From contig JAFGDS010000042.1 in assembly GCA_016931995.1 (NCBI GenBank), positions 186,001 through 250,000 of the forward strand: 64,000 nt of DNA, written 5' to 3'. Source of the DNA: Pirellulales bacterium (GTDB lineage Bacteria; Planctomycetota; Planctomycetia; Pirellulales; Thermoguttaceae). The translations under genes and the position numbers were made by a program. Below are positions 18,318 through 27,552 of the stretch, piece after piece. Numbering within the stretch: the stretch's first letter is position 1; each line of letters begins with the position of its first letter. The notes under the pieces are model-generated. The model was not told where the DNA came from and ran no database searches. It saw only the letters and a list, made by a program, of their open reading frames with translations.

Positions 18318-18450
18318 GGCGCGTGCTTGCACACACTAAAACCATTGACGAAAAAGGGATTGGCGCGTGCGAGCACGCATCCTACGTGACTCGGAGTGGT
18401 CGAATCCGTCAACCCCGAAACCATCCGCCAGACGCTTAAGGAGACGGAGA

Positions 18451-19150
18451 ATGACAAATCGAGGCCCATTCGGCAGGCGGCGATCCTCGGACACGGGCAC
18501 CCGTCGGCCGTTGCTCGATGACGGCATGCTCGCTCGTACCGCCAATCGCGTGCCAGGAGTGCTTGGAAGGGTCGATCGCAACACCGCCAAGTCCGAGGTG
18601 CATTCACTGGAGCCGCGTAAAAGCTTTAGCGACCATGCTGTCGAGAGAATGCTCTTTTTGCGAAACCCGGATCATGCGCGCGACATGGTTGGAAGCCAGA
18701 GCGGCGTCGCAAAATCACCTGAATTCGTGACAGACTGCATAACCAATGCCATTCGCGTATTGAGTTTCGCCTTTGAGAAAACGGACCAAATGGCCGTCGC
18801 CGAGCGCGTGCGTAAGCTGGGTGCGCGAGGTACGGATCTTGCGGCCTATCTCGTGAATGAAAACGGTTGGACCGCCGCACTATCAAAACCATTGGGGAAT
18901 GTCGAAGGAAGAAACGAAGAAGGACGTCGCCAATCTGGACGTGATCAAGAAAGTCAAGTTCGCGTATGGGTTGTCGCGCGGCGGCATGCACACTTGGCTG
19001 TATTCCCATGGGCGCGTCCACGAGGTGCATTGGGATCAGACGGGAGTCAACCTTTACGACAGTTCACCGTTGGAGAGCTACTCCTGGCTGTCCAGTCTGA
19101 TCGTCATTCCGCCTGACGCGGCGCCAGAGGGCCTGCAGGATTTGTTTTAA
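18451..19150 (+). pseudogene. hypothetical protein gene with an apparent frameshift
   Basis: A good ribosome binding site (AAGGAGA, about 18438-18444) precedes ATG 18451. The first frame reads sensibly to about 18868 (LAAYLVNENGWT). The second frame then continues as PHYQNHWGMSKEETKKDV and GLSRGGMHTWLYSHGRVHEV to a stop at 19150. Skipping one base near 18870 joins them into one protein of about 232 residues. Base composition is clearly less GC-rich than in the neighbours, with more A-ending codons, which hints at transfer. I recognise no domain. It may be a pseudogene, a sequencing error or, less likely, programmed frameshifting. Confidence 0.55.
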
Positions 19151-19238
19151 CGCCCGCGCAAACCCGGGAATAGCGCGGACCGACGCACCCATTGGCCAAA
19201 ACGGGCAATCGTGGGCCACGTGTGCCCAGCGCCGCGAT

Positions 19239-19364
19239 CCACTTCGCCCCCGACGCGCGGACGACGAGATTGTCCCGTTCTTCGTCGTTCTCGCGGTCTA
19301 CGTACTCCTTCGCCCCGTCGTCCTTGCCGATGACGCCAACGCCGTACGGAAGAACAACGCGGAT
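19239..19364 (-). pseudogene. fragment matching the C-terminus of the 23172-24833 protein
   Basis: The minus-strand frame reads YGVGVIGKDDGAKEYVD and then RDNLVVRASGAKW. The protein at 23172-24833 ends YSVGVNGRDDGAKSYKDG and DDLVVRVRAAEPK. The match covers about 40 residues and nothing upstream supports a whole gene, so this is a decayed end of a second family member. Confidence 0.55.
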
Positions 19365-19467
19365 AAGCCCAATTGTCTTCGCGTCGCTTGCGTCACGCGG
19401 GAGAAAGAAGAAAAATAAACAGACGGGACATTCTGCGTTTTTGCCGCGGGTGGCCACGATAGCTTTA

Positions 19468-19872
19468 TCATCGGAGGACCAAAGGCCTAGGCGATCGCCG
19501 TCGCCGCCAAGCGCAACCCAGCAGGTTGCCAGCGCCCATGCCGAGAAGAACGAGCGTGGAGGGTTCGGGGACGGAATAGACGTCAACCACGTCGCTTCGC
19601 GCGAAGGCCACCTCGCCGCCGGCGAAGAAAGCGGCGTTTCCCAGGGAGGTCGCGCCCAGATACCTTCGGCCCACCGACAACGTGTCGGCGCTCCACGAAT
19701 CGGTAAACGGATTGTGGATCGTCACCGCGTCGGTAACGCCGACGTCGTCCACGCCTCCGGCGAACAACGCGTAATCTCCAATCGAGGCGGCGGCCGCGCT
19801 GCGGGCGTTGACGGCTCCAAGTGCGCGACGTCGGACGAGAATACGTCCATTCTCGACAGGTTTCCTTTGTGG
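19468..19872 (-). pseudogene. truncated Kelch-repeat PEP-CTERM protein
   Basis: The frame opens after a stop at 19873 and reads two Kelch-like repeats (GDYALFAGGVDDVG; TDSWSADTLSVGRRYLGA; NAAFFAGGEVAF), then a PEP-CTERM tail: VPEPSTLVLLGMGAG, a hydrophobic stretch and WRRRR. PEP-CTERM tails send exported proteins to exosortase. A signal peptide and most of a Kelch propeller are missing, so this is the 3' end of a broken surface-protein gene. An intact PEP-CTERM gene starts 380 bases away on the other strand. Confidence 0.7.
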
Positions 19873-20098
19873 CTACCCGCGGAAACCCGGGCGGCCCCAA
19901 TCCAAGGGAGGGGTTTCTTGAGGCGTCTGCCGGACCGTTCCATCCGTCGCCGCCGAGATTCCCCCCTCTGCTGCGGGAGTTCTTGCTAAAGAATCTCCGG
20001 AATCTCCGCGAGGCCGGCCCGACCTTCCTCCGAGGACGTCTGCTTTGGGAAACCGGCCCCAGATCGCGGCTTTCTCTCCCTGGCCAGGGCGAGCCTGG

Positions 20099-20126
20099 TT
20101 GACTCGCTCCCGCGCGCCCCTACAAT
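20099..20126 (+). promoter_or_regulatory. sigma70-type promoter for PEP-CTERM gene
   Basis: TTGACT, a 16-base spacer and TACAAT, with the coding start 122 bases downstream. Five of six bases match in each box, the best housekeeping-type promoter in the window by eye. Confidence 0.5.
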
Positions 20127-20248
20127 CAGGCTTGCACTCTTCAGAATACTCGCGCGGCGTCGGCCCGGGGGGGCCGGCGGCCGCGAACGATTCGTCCGGC
20201 GCGCGTCGGGGCTGTTCTTTTCCTTTTGTGCCTTGGGGAGGTCGTCTC

Positions 20249-21184
20249 ATGAACCGATCCATCCGGAGATCCATTTCGGCAAGGGTCTTGTGCGGCGTCG
20301 CGTTGGCCGCCGCGTGGGCGTTTTCTTCCGCGGCATACGCCGACGGGCTGTTTGAGAACTACATCGCCAAGGCAACGTACGACGCGAGGATATTCGATAA
20401 CGGTGGAATCGTGTACAAGTCCAGCGATCAGCCCGACGACATGGACGTGTCTTGGAGCGACACTTACGTGCCCCTCGACGGCATCAGTTTCGATCGCAGT
20501 TTCATGGCCGAGACGCACAAGACGGGACCGTGGTGCTGGACGTCGGGAGCCATGGGAGGCCATATCAGCATAGAGAATTTTTACTCCTACCACACCATGC
20601 ACGCCACAACCGACATCCGGTATGAGATCATCGTCTACAACGTCAACGGCACGGCAACACCGCAGTTGGTGCCGATCGAGTTCGAGGAAATCCTGTCCGC
20701 CCAGTTCGATTCCATGGGCACTCCCGACTATGTGGAAGGAAACGCGGTCGCCGCCTTGTGGGTCTCCACGAACGATTGGCAGACGTCGCTCCTCTCCGAC
20801 AGAATCGAGGCATACTACCGCAATTCCGCCGAACGCGAAGCCTCCCAAAAGTTTGAGGGAAGCACGACCCTCTACGTGCAGGTGGGAAGCGCCCCGTTGG
20901 CGTACACCAAGCTGCAGGTAAGACTCGTGGCCGCGTGCAACGCCACGGTGCGCGTGCAGCGGTCCTTCGACAAGGTCCGCGAGGGCGCGTGTTCCTTCAC
21001 CGCGTTGGCCGACCCAATGGTCTCCATCGACCCGACATGGGAGTACGCCGACCAATTCGGCCTGGTCTTCAGCCCCGGCGTCGTGCCGGCGTTGGTCCCC
21101 GAGCCGGGGATCTGGGTCCTGCTTTGCGCGGGAGGAGCGTCCTGGTTGTTTCTCCTCGTCCGACGTCGCAAGGCCGTCGCCTGA
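20249..21184 (+). CDS. PEP-CTERM exported protein of unknown function
   Basis: A 311-residue secreted protein. It has a long basic signal peptide (MNRSIRRSISARVLCGVALA to the AYADG cleavage region) and a C-terminal sorting signal VPEPGIWVLLCAGGASWLF followed by VRRRK. PEP-CTERM proteins are thought to be processed by exosortase and sent to the envelope or matrix; no exosortase is in the window. The mature part is rich in beta-type sequence and aromatic residues and I recognise no domain. GGGGAGG just before ATG 20249 supports the start, which shortens the open frame by 68 codons. Confidence 0.85.
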   Translation: MNRSIRRSISARVLCGVALAAAWAFSSAAYADGLFENYIAKATYDARIFDNGGIVYKSSDQPDDMDVSWSDTYVPLDGISFDRSFMAETHKTGPWCWTSGAMGGHISIENFYSYHTMHATTDIRYEIIVYNVNGTATPQLVPIEFEEILSAQFDSMGTPDYVEGNAVAALWVSTNDWQTSLLSDRIEAYYRNSAEREASQKFEGSTTLYVQVGSAPLAYTKLQVRLVAACNATVRVQRSFDKVREGACSFTALADPMVSIDPTWEYADQFGLVFSPGVVPALVPEPGIWVLLCAGGASWLFLLVRRRKAVA

Positions 21185-21303
21185 CCGAGACCCGGCCGGC
21201 GCTGGACGCGGCGAAGCGCGGGGGCGCGCCCCCATGGTCTTCGCGCGGCGCGCGTTCCGCACGTCCGATCCATGGAACCATCCCTTTTCCGCTCCCCGCG
21301 TTT

Positions 21304-22566
21304 CTACTCGATATCGGCTGCCTCCGGCCCCCCGTCGTCCGATTCTCGCTTCGTGGGCGTTGCCGGCGGTTTTCCGCCGATGCCCAGGCCGATCAGCGAG
21401 GACGTTGGGATTTTGGGCATGAGCATCATCGCCCCGATGAAGAAGCCCAGCGCTTCGATGGTCAGCAACACGCCTTGAAGCGGCGTCCAAATGGCCGCGA
21501 CCAGCGTGATGGACATGATGGCGGCCGCGGGCAGGACGATCCCGCCGATCGCCAGGCCCGGCCGCATCAGCGTGATCGCGCGGACGCCGATGATGCCGAT
21601 CGCGACGGCGGCGGACGCCACGACGGCCGGCCCCAGCGAGATGTACTCCTGGGCGAAGTACATCAAGGGATAGGCCCCGGCGAACGTGCCCACGGTGAGC
21701 ACGAGCATCCACCGATCAAACCGGGGCACCTGCGCCGCGTTCACCACCAGGCCGACCAAGAGGCCAAACGCGATCACGCTGATCGGACCGAGCCAGGTCA
21801 GCTCGCCGAGCCGGTCGATGGGGGCGATCCCCAACACGTCCAGCCGCAGCGGCCGGGCGAACAAAAGGCGTTTGTATTCCCATTTGTACGTCGTGGTTCC
21901 GCCCGCGCGGGCCAGGTCCGTCGGCTGGAGCGACAGCTCCAAGAGCCGCACGTCCGAACCTTGGGCCACCAGCGACACCTCGAAGCGGTCCAGGATCTTG
22001 CCCGGCGGAACCGACAGATCGTACAGCCCCTTGCCCATGGCCGTGTACGTCACGTTCAACAGCGTGGGCTCGTTGGTGAGCGTGCCGCGCCACACGAGCT
22101 TGCCGTTGCGAATGGCGACCTTTTCGCTCGGCTGGCCCGCGGCCGTGATCGAAAGATCGGCCAGGGAAATGATCTGCGGCGGCAGCGGCAGCGCGAGTTC
22201 GCAGTCGCCGTCTTTGTCTCCTTGGCCGCGCACGGCTTCAATCTTGCCGGTGAACCGCGCCTCGTAGATCGATTCGGCCGTGGCCGTGCCCACGCTCAGC
22301 CGCGGGGTGAGCACCACGTCGGCCGCGAACGCCTGGACGCTCGCCGGGGGCAGCGGGGTCTCCGCCTGGTCGGGCGCGCCGGCGCCGTTTTCGGTGTCCG
22401 CCGGTTCGCCGCCGCAAGAGAACATGCCTGCCTTGTACGCCGACCGCCGCGCCGCCTCGCGCGACGACTGCACCGCCGGCAGCAACAGCGCGATGAGCAC
22501 GCCGATAATGATAACGACGACCAACAACTCGACGAGGGTGAACGCGGCACGTGTGGAGCGAAACAT
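21304..22566 (-). CDS. pilin-like N-terminus fused to polytopic membrane protein
   Basis: A 420-residue protein of unusual build. The first 40 residues are a classic type IV prepilin-like start ([19 protein letters not shown], then [16 protein letters not shown]) as in DUF1559 proteins. The DUF1559 body does not follow. After a Pro/Gly-rich linker comes a soluble domain (about 90-235) with a CreD-like look ([40 protein letters not shown]) and then about six membrane helices (from [18 protein letters not shown] on), ending in a charged tail. CreD-type inner-membrane proteins have a related order of soluble and membrane parts; that comparison is tentative. ATG 22566 replaces a TTG six codons earlier. 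Confidence 0.75.
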   Translation of the reverse strand: MFRSTRAAFTLVELLVVVIIIGVLIALLLPAVQSSREAARRSAYKAGMFSCGGEPADTENGAGAPDQAETPLPPASVQAFAADVVLTPRLSVGTATAESIYEARFTGKIEAVRGQGDKDGDCELALPLPPQIISLADLSITAAGQPSEKVAIRNGKLVWRGTLTNEPTLLNVTYTAMGKGLYDLSVPPGKILDRFEVSLVAQGSDVRLLELSLQPTDLARAGGTTTYKWEYKRLLFARPLRLDVLGIAPIDRLGELTWLGPISVIAFGLLVGLVVNAAQVPRFDRWMLVLTVGTFAGAYPLMYFAQEYISLGPAVVASAAVAIGIIGVRAITLMRPGLAIGGIVLPAAAIMSITLVAAIWTPLQGVLLTIEALGFFIGAMMLMPKIPTSSLIGLGIGGKPPATPTKRESDDGGPEAADIE

Positions 22567-22978
22567 GGGAAACCCCCGATTCAAGAGAAGACGCGGCCAA
22601 TTCGGCGCGCTAGGTCGCGTTGGGCGACCTACGACTCAACTGCGACAACCATTAATATAAGGCGCCGCGGACTGTCCCGCAAGTGGGGGGCAGCCGGCGC
22701 CGGCGGAAATCACGACAAGATTCTGGGACGAGCGCGGACGAGACGCAATGAGAACGGGCGGAAAGGAACCGCGGATGAATGCGGATGGACGCAAATGATA
22801 CTTTGGATCGGGCGCCTGGCAACGGCAAACGAAAGACGAGAAGGAACCACGGATGCACACGGATGAACGAGCTGGCAGGCAAGTCTCTCCGCACAACCGT
22901 TCGCGTTCATTCGCGTTGATTCGCGGTTCCTTTCGTTGCCCGGTTCCGCGAGAACCGCTCGCCGCGCGGCTCATTTTG
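22567..22978. repeat. intergenic region with GGATGAACGCGGATG-type repeats
   Basis: No gene seen. The right half holds three copies of a loose dispersed word: GGAACCGCGGATGAATGCGG (from about 22766), GGAACCACGGATGCACACGG (about 22841) and, inverted, TTCATTCGCGTTGATTCGCG (about 22906). The word recurs at about 26019-26055. Confidence 0.55.
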
Positions 22979-23171
22979 GGTTCATCCGACAGAAGGGTGT
23001 GCTACCACAAGTCGTGAGGCGGGTGCGGCTTCGCCGCAGGATTTTTTCAGGCATGGCTCCGGTGTCCAATGGGCGTGGACGCGACACGGCCATTGGACAC
23101 CGGAGTCATGCCTCCCAAAATCTCGGGGGCCCGGGGGCAGAGCCCCCGCGCATTCTTGTGTCGGATGAACC
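22979..23171. repeat. 193-base nested inverted-repeat element, MITE-like
   Basis: The ends are perfect 13-base inverted repeats, GGTTCATCCGACA (22979-22991) and its reverse complement (23159-23171). Inside, a 24-base arm (23049-23072) pairs with 23090-23113 with one mismatch. Two further small hairpins are present: GCGGCTTCGCCGC followed by a T run (about 23026-23046) and a GGGGGC/GCCCCC pair near 23130-23150. The element abuts the stop codon of the minus-strand gene that ends at 23172. No transposase is in it. Confidence 0.75.
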
Positions 23172-24833
23172 TCATTTCGGTTCGGCCGCCCGCACGCGGA
23201 CAACGAGGTCGTCGTAGCCGTTCTCCTTCGGACCGTCCTTGTAACTCTTCGCCCCGTCGTCGCGGCCGTTGACGCCGACGCTGTAGAGCACGAACCCGTC
23301 GCCTTCCGTGCGGTAATGCGGCTCGCCGTCGGTGAAAAGGTCCTTGGGCACCTCCGCCACGTACTTGGGAACAAGGTCGGTCAGCTTGGCCGGGTAGGCG
23401 CCGCGATTGGCGCGGTACGCGGCCAGGGCGAAGCCGAGTTCGTTCAATTCGGAACGCATCGTTTGGCGATCGTCCGCGCCGGCGGTCGAAGGGAAGTCGT
23501 CGATGAACATGACCAACAGCACCTGGCCAAGCCGCTCGGAAAGGGCCTTGCGCGGGTCGGCGGCAATCAGTTTGTCCAACGACTCCGCGTCCTCCGCGGT
23601 GCGCCGAAGCGCGGCCAGGTCATCGGTGAGCTTCCGCAGAGCTTCGCGCCGCTGGGCCCGCGTGGGCTGGCGATAGGCGCCGGCGATCCAGTCGTACCAC
23701 GAATTGCCCAGGCGAAGGACGACGTCCCAGTCGATCTCCGTGCCGGCGCCGTGGCGGACGAGCGAGTGGATGGTCTTTTTAAGACCTTTCCACTCCGATA
23801 ACTCCAACGTACTCCCATCGGGCAACTTCACCATATCGGGCACCTGGCCTAGCGACGCGAGCCCCTCGCGGGAGCAGACAAACACGTTGTCGAGATACGT
23901 GAACCGTTCGGCAGAGTCGATCTTGTCGGCCCTCGCGGGCATCGCGGGCAGCCGGTCGAGATCCTCGCGGATCCGGGCAAGCTGGCCCGGCGCGAGCCGA
24001 GCGTGTTGAAGGAGGGCTTGGTCCGCGGCACACGCCATTTCCTCAACGGAGGTTGCCACTAGGGCATCGACCAGCGTAGGGCCTTGCCCGACAAGTCGGG
24101 CAAGCCGGTGAACGCTCAACAGGTCCCGCCAGGCGTCGTCCACCCGGCCCTCGTCGAGCCGCAACATCGCCCGAGCGCACAACGCCAGGGCGACGTTCCT
24201 GTAATGCTGGATCGCCGGCAGGAGCACGGCAATAAGCGGTATGCCCTCGCTGCAACAAAGCGGATCGTATCGCCGCGGACGCTTCGACGCCTCGACCACC
24301 AACGCAAGCGGCGCGTCGTTCGCCGCAAGCCACTCGGCAAGCGCCGGGAACTCCCGCGACGACCACGGCCGGCTCTTGGCCTCGTCCAACTGGCTCCACG
24401 CGTCGTCCCGCGCTTTGGTCTCGGGGCCTGCCGCCGCCGGCTTCGCGCCGGTCGTCCGATTCGGAGCGAGCTGCCGGAGATCGAAGAAGTAATCCCCGCT
24501 CTCCGGTAGCGGCGGGATGCCGAGCATCTCGAAGTACTTGTCGCGGTACTCCGGCAAGATTTCCTCCGGCCCCATGGCCTTCCAGAACGGCACGGCCGCG
24601 TTGTTCTCGGGCGTCACGCCCTCGCTCGATCGTTTGTTGAGCGCGGCCACGTAATCCACATAGCCGTCCTTCCGCAACGGCTCGGTGAGGTAGGTGGTTT
24701 CCTTGGAGATCGTGAAAGGCGGCTTCCCGTCCGCGGCCTGGCTGAAACCAGATGCCGAGATCCCGACGAGCCAAGCCGCCGCCAAAACGCGGAGCCCACG
24801 CGGGTCAACAAGCGGCAAGCGATACCGTGCCAT
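23172..24833 (-). CDS. secreted hypothetical protein, planctomycete type
   Basis: A 553-residue exported protein. Start ATG 24833 gives MARYRLPLVDPRGLRVLAAA and a signal peptide ending near FSQAADG; the longer frame adds residues with no coding look. The mature protein is mostly helical and hydrophilic (GPEEILPEYRDKYFEMLGIP, ALALCARAMLRLDEGRVDDAW) and closes with YSVGVNGRDDGAKSYKDG and DDLVVRV, a C-terminal pattern also seen in pseudopilin-like planctomycete proteins that end in a small beta motif (FVLYSVG.NG.DDGG). A broken relative lies at 19239-19364. I know no function for it. Confidence 0.8.
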   Translation of the reverse strand: MARYRLPLVDPRGLRVLAAAWLVGISASGFSQAADGKPPFTISKETTYLTEPLRKDGYVDYVAALNKRSSEGVTPENNAAVPFWKAMGPEEILPEYRDKYFEMLGIPPLPESGDYFFDLRQLAPNRTTGAKPAAAGPETKARDDAWSQLDEAKSRPWSSREFPALAEWLAANDAPLALVVEASKRPRRYDPLCCSEGIPLIAVLLPAIQHYRNVALALCARAMLRLDEGRVDDAWRDLLSVHRLARLVGQGPTLVDALVATSVEEMACAADQALLQHARLAPGQLARIREDLDRLPAMPARADKIDSAERFTYLDNVFVCSREGLASLGQVPDMVKLPDGSTLELSEWKGLKKTIHSLVRHGAGTEIDWDVVLRLGNSWYDWIAGAYRQPTRAQRREALRKLTDDLAALRRTAEDAESLDKLIAADPRKALSERLGQVLLVMFIDDFPSTAGADDRQTMRSELNELGFALAAYRANRGAYPAKLTDLVPKYVAEVPKDLFTDGEPHYRTEGDGFVLYSVGVNGRDDGAKSYKDGPKENGYDDLVVRVRAAEPK

Positions 24834-24976
24834 GGTGTTATCTCCCCATGAAAGGAGCCCGTTCGGGTTCTCTCGACCGGGCCACAAATCAAAGACAGTG
24901 TACCCACCCCCAAGCGACGGCGTCCAGTCCCTCTGAATAGCGAGGGCGAGGTCCCATCGCGGCCCGGAGTGCCGGC

Positions 24977-25885
24977 TCAGAACCAAATCCGCACGCCGGC
25001 CACGAGGCTATTCGCGTGGAAGCGGTCGATGCTTTGGAATTCGTAGCCGGTGTAGGTTTCGATGCCGTGGAGGGCGACGCCGGCGGTCGTGGCCAGGCGG
25101 AAGCGCTGGGCGCTGCCTAGCGTGCCCCAGTCCAGCGTGGTCGAGAGGACCCAGGGGCGACGGGGAAAGAAATCGAAACCGTAGGTCAGGTTCACGCCGA
25201 AGTCGGTGTCGAAGCGGTCGTCGAGCCAATTCAGCCCGACGCCGCCGCGCCACTGCCAATGCTCGCTTTGGGCAAAGCGGAAGACGAGGTTCGCGTCGCC
25301 CAGCCAGAGCGTGTCGTGCCGGCCGGAGGCCAGCCGCTCTTCAAAGTGCGTCGCGCGGAGGTCCAGCCCCCAGCGAGACGTGGTTTCCAGCAGGAGCCGT
25401 CCGCCGGCGTGTTCGAGACGGTCGAAGTCGTCGCGGAACTCGGCCTGAAACCTGCCCGCCCACCACCGTGCCCGGGGCGACCAATTGTCGACGAGCATGT
25501 AGCCGGGCGTGTGATCGTAGGGGAAGCGGGGGAACTCGGCCTCGATGGCGAAATCGTCGCCCATGAGGCCATGAGGGACCCAGATCGGCGACGCCGCGAG
25601 GACGAGGCCCACCGCCGCGCCGGAGGTGGCAAGGGGAGTGGCAAGTGTCTCCCAGAAGCCGGTATCGTCCTCGTCCGATTTGCCAAACTCGTCCGAATAC
25701 CGGTATTCGGCCGAGGCGGTGTCGGGGCCGGGCACCGCGTTGTCGGACGGGGGCTTTGTCCGGGGCGAACGGACGTCCCGCCGGATCAGATCGAGTTGCC
25801 CCTCTTGAGCCCCAGCGGGCCCGGCGGATAAGACCATCGCGGCGGCCATCGCGCCCGCAAGCCAACGCAGCACGTCGCGTCGCAT
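24977..25885 (-). CDS. outer-membrane beta-barrel-like protein
   Basis: A 302-residue exported protein. ATG 25885 gives MRRDVLRWLAGAMAAAMVLS, a signal peptide cut near GPAGAQ. A short hydrophobic stretch (ATSGAAVGLVLAASPIWVPHG) follows an acidic linker. The remainder alternates polar and aromatic residues as membrane beta strands do (WWAGRFQAEFRDDFDRLEH, LDLRATHFEERLA, NLVFRFAQSEHWQWRGGVG) and ends in a terminal aromatic, VAGVRIWF, as outer-membrane barrels do. The family is not one I can name. It is transcribed away from trpD across a 315-base gap. Confidence 0.78.
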   Translation of the reverse strand: MRRDVLRWLAGAMAAAMVLSAGPAGAQEGQLDLIRRDVRSPRTKPPSDNAVPGPDTASAEYRYSDEFGKSDEDDTGFWETLATPLATSGAAVGLVLAASPIWVPHGLMGDDFAIEAEFPRFPYDHTPGYMLVDNWSPRARWWAGRFQAEFRDDFDRLEHAGGRLLLETTSRWGLDLRATHFEERLASGRHDTLWLGDANLVFRFAQSEHWQWRGGVGLNWLDDRFDTDFGVNLTYGFDFFPRRPWVLSTTLDWGTLGSAQRFRLATTAGVALHGIETYTGYEFQSIDRFHANSLVAGVRIWF

Positions 25886-26200
25886 CGGAATCCCTCCCGC
25901 GTTTGGCGCTCCTTGGGAAAGGCGCGGCCCGGCTTCTCGCGAAAACGGGGTGGCAAAATAGGGTATTTGGCCGGGCGGGTCAAGACGAGTTCGGGGCCTC
26001 GTCGGCAATCCAGAGGAGAAACCGCGGAGGGACGCCGATGAACGCGGATCGGAGAAGACAAAAAAGGCCAATGGGGTGTTTCAGGACAGGGCCGAAACGA
26101 AGTCCATCTCCGCGTCTTTGCGCGAGAATTCCCGTTGTTTCCATTCCTCGCGCGGAGGCGCGCAGCCGCGCGCCCGGTTAATTGGACTTGTCACCCTTTT
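25886..26200. other. 315-base intergenic region with dispersed repeats
   Basis: No gene seen. AACCGCGGAGGGACGCCGAT (about 26020) and CTCCGCGTCTTTGCGCGAG (about 26111), with CTCGCGCGGAGGCGCGCAG (about 26149), belong to repeat families also found at 2420-2490 and 22763-22935. Confidence 0.5.
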
Positions 26201-27211
26201 TCACGCGTTGGTCCGCTCGACCAGCTTGGCCAGGAGTTCCGCGACGGCTTGGCTTTCGATCGCCTCGCGGGCGACCGCGGCGCAGGCGGCGACGGAAGGA
26301 TCGCGCCCCGCGGTCCAGAGAGCCGCGGCCGCGTTGGCGATGACGACGTCGGTGGCCGGGCCGGCCCGCCCCTGAAGGACTCCGCGAACCCGCTGGGCGC
26401 TCTGTTCGGCGTCCTCGACGCGCAGGGCATCCAATTCGGCTCGCTCGAGTCCAAAATCCTCGGGAGTCCAGTCGAACGCCCGCTGGTTGCCCTGGGCCAC
26501 CTCCCTCACGTGGGTGGTATCACCCAAGGTGACCTCGTCCAACCCATCCGCTCCATGCACGACGACGGCTCGTTCCGTTCCCAGCAGGACGAGCACGTCC
26601 GACATGACCTCCTGAAGTTCGGGCCGCGATACCCCCACTAACTGAAGCGAGGCGCCCGCCGGATTGGCCAGGGGACCCAGCACGTTGAACAGCGTCGGGG
26701 TACCAAGCTTCTGGCGGATGGGCGCGACGTGTTTCATCGCCTTGTGCAACAACGGCGCGAAGCAGAAGCAGATGCCTAACTCGTCGAGACAGGCCTCGAC
26801 CACGGGCACGTCCGCCTCGATGTTCACACCCAACTCGGCCAGGACATCGGCCGAGCCGCACCGGCCGGTCATCGCCCGATTGCCGTGTTTGGCGACGGGT
26901 ACCCCGGCGGCGGCAGTAACCAAGGCGGCGGTCGTGCTGATATTGAACGTGCCGGAGCCGTCCCCACCAGTTCCCACAACGTCGATCACCCCCGTACGAT
27001 GGGTGCGGATGGGGGTCATGCGTTGGCGAAGGGCTTGGGCGGCGCCGGCGATCTCCTCGACGGTCTCACCCTTGCTGTGCAGCGCCACCAGGAGCCGCGC
27101 AACCTGATCCTCGGTTGCCTGGCCCTCCATGATAATGCCGATGATCTCGGCCATCTTCTCGACGCTCAGGCTCTGGCCGGCCTCGACGCATTGCAGGCTC
27201 GATTCGATCAT
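26201..27211 (-). CDS. trpD: anthranilate phosphoribosyltransferase
   Basis: Second step of tryptophan synthesis: transfers phosphoribose from PRPP to anthranilate in the cytoplasm. The 336-residue length is normal. The PRPP/anthranilate site shows DVVGTGGDGSGTFNIST, VAKHGNRAMTGRCGSADVL (the KHGNR loop), LHKAMKHVAPIRQKLGTPTL and FNVLGPLANPA. ATG 27211 (MIESSLQCVEAGQ) gives the usual N-terminal helix; the frame extends 21 codons further without family resemblance. It stands alone on the minus strand, 21 kb from trpE. There is no leader peptide or attenuator visible in the upstream gap. Confidence 0.95.
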   Translation of the reverse strand: MIESSLQCVEAGQSLSVEKMAEIIGIIMEGQATEDQVARLLVALHSKGETVEEIAGAAQALRQRMTPIRTHRTGVIDVVGTGGDGSGTFNISTTAALVTAAAGVPVAKHGNRAMTGRCGSADVLAELGVNIEADVPVVEACLDELGICFCFAPLLHKAMKHVAPIRQKLGTPTLFNVLGPLANPAGASLQLVGVSRPELQEVMSDVLVLLGTERAVVVHGADGLDEVTLGDTTHVREVAQGNQRAFDWTPEDFGLERAELDALRVEDAEQSAQRVRGVLQGRAGPATDVVIANAAAALWTAGRDPSVAACAAVAREAIESQAVAELLAKLVERTNA

Positions 27212-27552
27212 GTTCTCAGAGCCTTTTGAAAAAGAGTCACGGGAAGAGACGTTCAGCCTGCGGAACCGCCGCAACCCGAGACCTCTCGGGCTATTGGACC
27301 AACCGGTCCCGGCGGTACCGGGATGGTCATTGTATCATCCGCGTCTCCTTCCCGATAGTCTTGGGATTGGCCGGATGGTTCTAACGGGTGGTTTTATGGG
27401 GAATCCTGCCTTGGTAGGATGATGGCTCACTTTGCAGGCACTGGTCTATCCCCCCGCCGTGTCGGCGGATTCCTCTTGCCTCTCCTCGGGAGGGTCTCTA
27501 AAATCGCCAAGCGTTGGAAGCCGTTGGGAAGCCTTGTCTTGCGAGGAGTCGG
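27212..27552. other. 341-base intergenic region between divergent genes
   Basis: Holds the start regions of trpD (minus) and the nucleoside hydrolase (plus). I see no convincing gene, and no strong hairpin beyond small palindromes such as ACCGGTCCCGGCGGTACCGG near 27302. Promoters for both genes are expected here but none is clear. Confidence 0.4.
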
